NCBI GenBank assembly: GCA_028288545.1
Contig: JAQBNQ010000170.1
Span: 1 to 6,006, forward strand
Direction: 5' to 3'
Length of the DNA stretch: 6,006 nucleotides
DNA from: Bacteroidota bacterium
GTDB lineage: Bacteria > Bacteroidota > Bacteroidia > Chitinophagales > LD1
Under the pieces are notes generated by a model. The model had not been told where the DNA came from. It made no database searches and was given only the letters and a program-made list of their open reading frames with translations. Position numbers and translations under genes: made by a program. Below are positions 1-3,762 of the stretch, piece after piece. Each line of letters starts with the position of its first letter. Within the stretch, counting starts at the first letter, position 1.

Positions 1-211
1 CGATCATCGCATTTGAAAGGGAATTAACCGTATCCAAAATTGAAGCGGCGGTATAAACGTTTCCAAACGTATCGACTTTTACTGCTACTTCGGTTACATC
101 GAAATTGGCGTAGTTAGATGGCTGCGAAAACCTGACCCATTTGGGGTTGTGCGCCGCGCTGGCTGCTAAAACAATTCCCATTGACGCAAGAAACATGTAA
201 AGTGATCTCAT
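1..211 (-). CDS. Exported protein, N-terminal part only (beta-propeller-like repeat motif)
   Basis: The ATG is at 211-209 on the minus strand and 70 codons stay open to the window edge, so the C-terminus is missing. The first 18-20 residues form a signal peptide: MRSLYM, then a hydrophobic core, then AASAA before HNPKW. The mature part soon reads VKVDTFGNVYTAAS, which resembles the D..GNVY..G core of SBBP-type beta-propeller repeats found in secreted Bacteroidota proteins. That family assignment is inference from one short motif; a different secreted beta-protein is possible. It is divergent from the 453-aa gene at 386, with a 174-nt gap between them in which I found no convincing TTTG/TAnnTTTG promoter pair for either side. 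Confidence 0.72.
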   Translation of the reverse strand, partial: MRSLYMFLASMGIVLAASAAHNPKWVRFSQPSNYANFDVTEVAVKVDTFGNVYTAASILDTVNSLSNAMI

Positions 212-385
212 AAATATAGTTTTAGGTATATGAATAATTGAAATTTTAAGCGGATATTCGGTGTAGTAATTTTTGAAACATTTGATAAGGTGTATTTATT
301 GCTGGCGCAAATGAATAAAACAAGACCCATTTGAACCTGAACACTTTTGTCATTTTTTTACCCGTGAAACCCTTGAAACGTAAGT

Positions 386-1747
386 ATGGAGCAGATTTGG
401 AGCCTTTTTAAATTACTGAGTGAGGAACAAAAAGATGTTTTAAAAAGCACCTGCAGAGGCAGTAGCCGGTCGCACGAAAAATTTATTTACTACTTACTTT
501 TGGGCGAAACGGATGAAGAGGTATTGGTTAAAAAGCTAAAAGTATCGGCAGCGTCTTTCAACAAAATACAAAGCCAATGCAAAGATTTTCTATCAGGCTA
601 TATCCAAAAAGGATTGCAAACACCGCTTGACGAAATACAATTGGTGCATGAATTGCTTTTGAAAGGTGAAATAAAAACAGCCACAAAAATTTATACCGCT
701 CTCGAAAAGGAATACGAGGAAAAACAAAAATGGCAATTGCTGGATGTATTATACCTGGAAGGATTCAGGTTGGGGCAGATAACCGGTAACCTGAAGTTTA
801 TAGAAGATGCAGCGAAGAAGAGGAATTTTTACATTGATAAACATGCCCAACTTTCGAAATTATATGGCGAGGTAATGGTGGAAATGGTTCGCTCGGAGAA
901 GTTTGAAGACCGAAAGGAAGACCCAAAGGCTTATTTCAGGAAGATACAGGAAATGAATAAACGGGCCTATGCCATTGGGCATAATACTTTGATTCATAAC
1001 ACGCTTTCAATTCTTTATAATCATCATGCCCGCTTTTTCAATGAACCGGACAAGACCTGGGAAATTGTGCAACAGGTAGAGGCGAACAGGCAGAAATTTG
1101 TAAGTGCCTTTAGTCCTGTAACGGATGCCATAAGCCGGATTATACTCATAAACTTCCTTTGCGTTTACGATGGCTACGGTGAACCTGAAGCGTATTTGAA
1201 GGAAACTCTGAAAAAGATAGATGCCGGTGGCGCAATGGCCAGGGCAAATCTTATTTACGCGCTGCTGGGCTACTATTTGAGTGAAGGGAAAACAGAAATG
1301 GTTTTGAAACACCTGGATGAATTGGAGGGAATTCAGGATAAAACATACTTTGCCTCATTTAAATCCATCGTGCTGGCTATTCAATCTTTTATTGACGGAA
1401 ATTACACGGCCTTCAATTTTCACTACAATCTTTTTTACAGCGACCCCAACCATATTCACTTACCTGATAGTGAGATAATTGTAAGGATACTTGAATTGGT
1501 CATCCTGCATATTGAGAAACAGGATTGGCTGTATAAGTCAAAGGCTGATGCTATGAGGACTTATTTTAATCGTAACCTCAACAAAACGCGCTATAGTGAG
1601 GAATACGATATTTTAACCTACCTGATAACTCCTTCAAAAAAGAATCGTGAGAAACTTGAGAAGCTAAAGCAAAGCAAGTATAGAAGCTCGAAGATGCTGG
1701 TTAGCTACGTGTTAAAGTACATTGGCTCACCTGATGGATTAGCATAA
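386..1747 (+). CDS. Hypothetical all-helical (TPR-like) cytoplasmic protein, 453 aa
   Basis: I do not recognise a named family. There is no signal peptide and no membrane segment, so it is probably cytoplasmic. The protein is rich in Lys, Glu and Leu and reads as consecutive amphipathic helix pairs. Residues 1-75 (LFKLLSEEQKDVLKS at about 7-21, then DEEVLVKKLKVS at about 43-54) resemble the N-terminal module of helical-repeat proteins common in Bacteroidota. Residues 83-160 look like TPR-type hairpins (LLLKGEIKTATKIY, then LEGFRLGQITGNLKFIEDA). The C-terminus is basic. A protein-interaction scaffold is the most that can be inferred. No Shine-Dalgarno site precedes the ATG (CGTAAGTATG), which is usual in this phylum. 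The gene stands alone on its strand and converges on the 134-aa secreted-protein gene, with a hairpin 7 nt after its stop. Confidence 0.88.
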   Translation: MEQIWSLFKLLSEEQKDVLKSTCRGSSRSHEKFIYYLLLGETDEEVLVKKLKVSAASFNKIQSQCKDFLSGYIQKGLQTPLDEIQLVHELLLKGEIKTATKIYTALEKEYEEKQKWQLLDVLYLEGFRLGQITGNLKFIEDAAKKRNFYIDKHAQLSKLYGEVMVEMVRSEKFEDRKEDPKAYFRKIQEMNKRAYAIGHNTLIHNTLSILYNHHARFFNEPDKTWEIVQQVEANRQKFVSAFSPVTDAISRIILINFLCVYDGYGEPEAYLKETLKKIDAGGAMARANLIYALLGYYLSEGKTEMVLKHLDELEGIQDKTYFASFKSIVLAIQSFIDGNYTAFNFHYNLFYSDPNHIHLPDSEIIVRILELVILHIEKQDWLYKSKADAMRTYFNRNLNKTRYSEEYDILTYLITPSKKNREKLEKLKQSKYRSSKMLVSYVLKYIGSPDGLA

Positions 1748-1783
1748 ATAAAAAATGGATTACTCAATCGAGAGTAACCCATT
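1742..1783 (-). terminator. Intrinsic terminator of the 134-aa secreted-protein gene; hairpin between convergent genes
   Basis: On the minus strand the hairpin is AATGGGTTACTC, a 6-nt loop TCGATT, then GAGTAATCCATT. That is a 12-bp stem with a single G-U wobble, at 1783-1754. A T-rich tract (TTTT, A, TTT, A, T) follows at 1753-1742. It begins 28 nt after the stop codon of the minus-strand gene. Read on the plus strand, the wobble becomes an A-C mismatch and the following bases (CTGTTTGTTGG) are less T-rich. It may therefore also slow transcription from the 453-aa gene, but it is better formed for the minus strand. Confidence 0.75.
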
Positions 1784-1810
1784 CTGTTTGTTGGTTAGTT
1801 ACGCTTTCAG

Positions 1811-2215
1811 CTATTTACAACTGATCATATTGCCTGAACTGTTGATTTCAATAGATGTTGAACCGGCTTTAATGTTTGTACAGGCCATTATTTTAGGCTC
1901 GTTGGTCATTAGGCAAACAATATCGTTTGACTGTAGGTAAAGAGTATTTTTGCTAAGACCACCAAAGGTATGAACCTTGGGATTGCGGATTTCTTCCTTA
2001 GGGCCGGCAAAGATTATAACCGGTTTTTCGGCACTGTTCTTTATAACGATGGCTACTTCGGTTCCCTGGGTTGTTGGGGCGGTTGGTTTTTCAGTTATCG
2101 CTACAGCGTTGGAATATCCACCTGTGGATAAACTAGCCAGTTCCTGGGCCTCAGCACTTCTAACTGCACAGATAATCAACAAAGTACATACGGCAGATTT
2201 CATTAGATTTTTCAT
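1811..2215 (-). CDS. Small secreted protein of unknown function, 134 aa
   Basis: A clear signal peptide opens the protein: MKNLMK, a hydrophobic core at about residues 8-18, and a probable cleavage after RSAEA (residue 23) before QEL. The mature part of about 111 residues looks beta-rich. It has a Thr/Pro-rich linker near 42-52 (TEKPTAPTTQGTE), strands such as EVAIVIKN and KPVIIFAG, and three cysteines at 101, 112 and 133. I recognise no domain. It could be periplasmic or surface-exposed; there is no lipobox, since no cysteine sits at the cleavage site. A second ATG at codon 5 is possible, but the first gives a better charged n-region. It lies 81 nt downstream of the Smr gene on the same strand, with no obvious terminator between, and has its own terminator. 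Confidence 0.82.
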   Translation of the reverse strand: MKNLMKSAVCTLLIICAVRSAEAQELASLSTGGYSNAVAITEKPTAPTTQGTEVAIVIKNSAEKPVIIFAGPKEEIRNPKVHTFGGLSKNTLYLQSNDIVCLMTNEPKIMACTNIKAGSTSIEINSSGNMISCK

Positions 2216-2234
2216 GTTGAATTTATTTTATCCA

Positions 2235-2269
2235 CAAAGTTCCCACATTTTGAACGGAGTGGTATCAAC
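2235..2269 (-). promoter_or_regulatory. Weak candidate promoter for the 134-aa secreted-protein gene
   Basis: On the minus strand there is GTTG (2269-2266), 23 nt, then GAACTTTG (2242-2235). This resembles the Bacteroidota pair TTTG and TAnnTTTG with one mismatch in each box, at the upper end of the usual spacing. It would give a leader of about 20 nt before the ATG at 2215. Read-through from the Smr gene is an equally good explanation. Confidence 0.3.
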
Positions 2270-2296
2270 ATAAGAACATCGATAAAATCGGATTGC

Positions 2297-2695
2297 CTAT
2301 TTTAGTAGAATAAGGGTGCTTCCGTAGCCGTAGCGACTGTGAAAATCGTTTTCGAAGCTTCGCACATTAGGGTGCTTCCTCAATATTTTAAATATTTCCT
2401 CCCGTAATTTTCCCTTTCCCAGGCCATGTATAACCCTTATTTCAAGTTTACCGGCGGCAATGGCTTTATCAAGGCAGGTCTCAAAGTTCTCCAACTGATG
2501 AAACAGGGCATCCTGTGGTGGGATTTTATCTGTTCCAATTGACATTTTCTCAAGGTGCAGATCAACTACTTCCTCGTTAAATTCGACTTTATTACTAAAA
2601 CGCGGATTAGTAGCGCCCATCATGTACATACGCAGCAACTCCGGGTCAAAATCCCCTGGCGTTTGGTTAGTGGTATGTTTCTTCTTCTTTTTCAT
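2297..2695 (-). CDS. Stand-alone Smr-domain protein, 132 aa
   Basis: The C-terminal half is an Smr (small MutS-related) domain. It has the N-terminal signature VDLHLEK (residues 44-50, DLH at 45-47), the core HGLGKGKLR (90-98) and the end motif GYGSTLILL (123-131). In known families Smr domains bind DNA or RNA, and several are endonucleases acting on nucleic-acid structures or stalled mRNAs. The HGxGxGxLR motif is intact, but the usual DLHG is DLHL here, and GGxGxTxV is GYGSTLIL. The N-terminus starts with five lysines (MKKKKKH), followed by a charged region that carries no MutS ATPase, so this is not MutS2. It is similar in layout to the Smr part of DUF2027-type Bacteroidota proteins but lacks their N-terminal domains. 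Its ATG sits only about 20 nt after the terminator of the upstream tRNA-like/small-ORF unit, so it has no room for a separate promoter downstream of that hairpin. Confidence 0.9.
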   Translation of the reverse strand: MKKKKKHTTNQTPGDFDPELLRMYMMGATNPRFSNKVEFNEEVVDLHLEKMSIGTDKIPPQDALFHQLENFETCLDKAIAAGKLEIRVIHGLGKGKLREEIFKILRKHPNVRSFENDFHSRYGYGSTLILLK

Positions 2696-2712
2696 TTAGG
2701 TGGGCGAAGGTA

Positions 2713-2744
2713 GAAATAAAAAAAGTCCGCCTTGCGGCGGACTT
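2713..2744 (-). terminator. Strong intrinsic terminator with GCAA tetraloop
   Basis: On the minus strand AAGTCCGCC, loop GCAA, GGCGGACTT form a perfect 9-bp G+C-rich stem closed by a GNRA-type tetraloop (2744-2723). A run of T residues follows directly (TTTTT, A, TTT at 2722-2714). On the plus strand no T-run follows the stem, so it acts for minus-strand transcription. It lies 44 nt after the stop of the 36-codon ORF and about 20 nt before the Smr start codon. It would end the tRNA-like/small-ORF transcript, or act as an attenuator in front of Smr. Confidence 0.88.
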
Positions 2745-2752
2745 ACCCCTAT

Positions 2753-2774
2753 CTCGTTGTTTTACCCCAACGAA
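2753..2774 (-). other. Short hairpin just upstream of the terminator
   Basis: On the minus strand TCGTTG, loop GGGTAAAA, CAACGA pair as a 6-bp stem (2773-2754), extendable by one T-G wobble. It sits between the 36-codon ORF and the terminator. Its 3' arm is part of AACGAGAT, an 8-mer also present in the variable-region hairpin of the tRNA-like element. It may be structural or regulatory; no known RNA family was recognised. Confidence 0.45.
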
Positions 2775-2788
2775 AAGTCTTGAATGTC

Positions 2789-2899
2789 TTAATCTCCTAT
2801 TACCTGCATAAAAAGCTGAGCAAACCTTAAAGGCAGACGCAACAGCCAAAGCACGTAGTAAACTACGAAAAATGTAAATATGGCCGGAAGCGTTTTCAT
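2789..2899 (-). CDS. Small hydrophobic membrane protein, 36 aa
   Basis: The ATG is at 2899-2897 and the TAA at 2791-2789. The peptide begins MKTLPAIFTFFVVYYVLWLL and then has RLPLRFAQLF and a short VIGD tail. Residues 4-20 form one transmembrane helix and the following part is amphipathic and positively charged, so a single-pass inner-membrane peptide is likely. Upstream is AAAGGA, 15 nt before the ATG, which is farther than ideal. The same frame stays open upstream to 3004, but that extension would run through the 3' part of the tRNA-like element and has polar, low-quality sequence, so I chose the internal ATG. It is followed after 44 nt by a strong terminator and preceded by the tRNA-like RNA on the same strand, so both probably share a transcript. 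It faintly resembles the N-terminus of DUF4834-type proteins; this is a guess. The function is unknown. Confidence 0.55.
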   Translation of the reverse strand: MKTLPAIFTFFVVYYVLWLLRLPLRFAQLFMQVIGD

Positions 2900-2927
2900 A
2901 GGGGCGATTTTAATTCCTTTAAGCGGC

Positions 2928-2943
2928 GGCTCCAATTGGAGCC
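2928..2943. repeat. 16-bp perfect palindrome between tRNA-like RNA and small ORF
   Basis: GGCTCCAATTGGAGCC is a perfect palindrome. As RNA it could form a 6-bp GGCTCC/GGAGCC hairpin with an AAUU loop, 11 nt after the 3' end of the tRNA-like fold. It could be a processing signal, a ribosome-access element or a protein-binding site. No T-run follows on either strand, so it is not an intrinsic terminator. Confidence 0.6.
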
Positions 2944-2954
2944 TACCACTATTG

Positions 2955-3103
2955 CTGTTGGAGTAGGGGTCGAACCTACACAAGGCGGTTAGTCGTATTT
3001 GCATCTCGTTCGGGTGTTATCCAAAACGAGATGCAAACAGATTTATTCCGGTTTCCTTACCCCCGAGACAGGAGGGCATGTCTGCCAATTTCATCACCCA
3101 ACA
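2955..3103 (-). ncRNA. tRNA-like RNA: Leu-type class II tRNA body with ~80-nt variable region and GUC anticodon-like triplet
   Basis: On the minus strand, 5' to 3', the following parts can be read. Acceptor TGTTGGG (3103-3097) pairs with TCCAACA (2962-2956) over 7 bp with one G-U, then G73. TG fills positions 8-9. The D-arm is ATG/CAT with loop AAATTGGCAGA, close to bacterial tRNA-Leu (GAATTGGTAGA). The anticodon-like stem CCCTC/GGGGG encloses CTGTCTC. The T-arm GTAGG, TTCGACC, CCTAC is canonical. The tertiary-fold bases (U8, A14, G18G19, G53, TTC, A58, C61) are kept. The variable region is about 80 nt, against roughly 11-23 in normal class II tRNAs. It is closed by TAAGG/CCTTG and holds a 13-bp hairpin. 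The anticodon would be GUC (Asp) with an unusual U37; U1-A72 and G73 do not fit Leu. No CCA is encoded, as is common in this phylum. The tRNA origin is well supported; translation activity is doubtful. A degenerate tRNA or a tRNA-mimic leader/regulatory RNA are the alternatives. Confidence 0.72.
2998..3037 (-). repeat. 13-bp inverted repeat forming the hairpin in the variable region of the tRNA-like RNA
   Basis: TTTGCATCTCGTT (2998-3010) and AACGAGATGCAAA (3025-3037) are perfect inverted copies around a 14-nt loop. On the minus strand the loop reads TTGGATAACACCCG. The stem can be extended by one G-U and one U-A pair. It lies at the tip of the variable arm of the tRNA-like element and accounts for half of its extra length. 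No flanking direct repeats were found that would mark it as a mobile insertion. Confidence 0.85.
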
Positions 3104-3126
3104 ATGTATTTCTTAGAACGATGGTA

Positions 3127-3158
3127 CAAAGATAACAACTGCCTTGATTATTTGCGAA
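3127..3158 (-). promoter_or_regulatory. Candidate Bacteroidota-type promoter of the tRNA-like RNA unit
   Basis: On the minus strand TTCG (3158-3155), 20 nt, then TATCTTTG (3134-3127). The second box matches TAnnTTTG exactly and the first differs from TTTG at one base. Transcription would start near 3120, about 17 nt before the first base of the tRNA-like acceptor stem. Position and spacing both support use by this RNA. Confidence 0.6.
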
Positions 3159-3159
3159 T

Positions 3160-3172
3160 AAATCAATGATTT
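3160..3172. promoter_or_regulatory. Candidate operator dyad in the divergent region
   Basis: AAATCA-A-TGATTT is a perfect dyad of 6+1+6 bases. It directly abuts the upstream box of the tRNA-like promoter and lies 72 nt upstream of the Lrp-family start codon. Its A/T-rich dyad form fits sites used by Lrp/AsnC regulators, but no binding is shown by the sequence alone. Confidence 0.35.
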
Positions 3173-3183
3173 GGTGTAAAGTA

Positions 3184-3213
3184 TATGTTTTAATCAATAA
3201 ATCTTTATTTTTG
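3184..3213 (+). promoter_or_regulatory. Candidate promoter of the Lrp/AsnC regulator with overlapping dyad
   Basis: TATG (3184-3187), 18 nt, then TATTTTTG (3206-3213). The second box matches TAnnTTTG exactly and the first differs from TTTG at one base. The start would be near 3220, leaving a leader of about 24 nt that is A-rich and has no Shine-Dalgarno site. A second dyad, AATAAA-TC-TTTATT (3196-3209), overlaps the downstream box, where a bound regulator would block transcription. This suggests autoregulation, as is common for Lrp/AsnC genes; the low sequence complexity weakens the argument. Confidence 0.5.
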
Positions 3214-3243
3214 TTGTAATTAATTTAAAAACATAGCCAAAAT

Positions 3244-3708
3244 ATGCCACTCAATTACGAAATTGATAACACCGATCAGCAGATATTGAACATACTGATG
3301 GAAAATGCCTTTACTCCTTACACAGAAATCAGCAAAAAGCTGTTTATCTCTCCCGGTACGGTACACGTACGGATGAATAAGATGGAGAAGTTGGGCATAG
3401 TAAAGAATCCGCAACTGCAGATAGACCTTGCAAAACTAGGTATGGATATAACAGCCTTTATAGGAGTGTACCTGGTGCGTAGCGAGATGTACGATAAAGT
3501 AGTGAATGCCTTAAAGAAGATACCTGAAGTTGTTTCATGTAATTACACTACTGGTAACTATTCGTTGTTCCTTAAAATTGTTTGCCGCGATACCCAACAC
3601 CTACGTGAAACACTGCATGATAAAATACAGAAGATTGAGGGAATAAGCAGAACAGAAACGCTGATATCTTTAGAGGAGAGTTTTAGCCGGCCTGTAAAGA
3701 TTGGCTAA
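3244..3708 (+). CDS. Lrp/AsnC-family transcriptional regulator, 154 aa
   Basis: Length and layout fit the family. An AsnC-type winged helix-turn-helix occupies residues 7-60 (IDNTDQQILNILMENAFTPY, then the recognition part SPGTVHVRMNKMEKLGIV). An RAM/AsnC effector domain occupies about 67-146. In that domain TTGNYSLFLKIVCRD (102-116) corresponds to the Gly-containing turn that forms the effector pocket between subunits. Family members form dimers to octamers and respond to amino acids or related small molecules. The effector cannot be read here. The ATG at 3244 follows an A-rich leader and gives the usual N-terminus (LD..D..IL in relatives, IDNTDQQIL here). It is divergent from the tRNA-like RNA/small-ORF unit across a 140-nt region holding two candidate promoters and two dyads, so it may regulate itself and that unit. 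It converges on the 547-aa gene with a 54-nt gap that has no clear terminator. Confidence 0.95.
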   Translation: MPLNYEIDNTDQQILNILMENAFTPYTEISKKLFISPGTVHVRMNKMEKLGIVKNPQLQIDLAKLGMDITAFIGVYLVRSEMYDKVVNALKKIPEVVSCNYTTGNYSLFLKIVCRDTQHLRETLHDKIQKIEGISRTETLISLEESFSRPVKIG

Positions 3709-3762
3709 TACAGATAGAACGCTGATTTATTATGATTTTTATGATGAAGATGATTGAATACT

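Noticed and set aside
1007..1312. Minus-strand 101-codon ORF
   Set aside because: It lies wholly inside the 453-aa gene on the opposite strand and shows no protein-like features.
1755..2273. Plus-strand ORFs at 1755-1940 and 1977-2273
   Set aside because: Both are antisense to the 134-aa secreted-protein gene, which has a signal peptide and its own terminator. The first ORF also starts inside the terminator hairpin.
2667..2849. Minus-strand ORF of 60 codons across the terminator
   Set aside because: It runs through the terminator hairpin and overlaps the start of the Smr gene in another frame; the protein is basic and low in quality.
2900..3004. N-terminal extension of the 36-aa ORF to an ATG at 3004
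   Set aside because: It would translate through the T-arm and acceptor strand of the tRNA-like element, and the added sequence is polar and unlike a leader or domain.
2955..3103. tmRNA or a tRNA interrupted by a group I intron
   Set aside because: The 5' half is a normal tRNA half with a D-arm, there is no tag-peptide reading frame, and the whole element is only 149 nt. That is far too short for tmRNA (about 350-400 nt between acceptor halves) or for a group I intron. The anticodon-like stem is also closed locally, not split.
3220..3414. Minus-strand 64-codon ORF over the start of the Lrp-family gene
   Set aside because: It is antisense to the well-supported winged-helix coding region.
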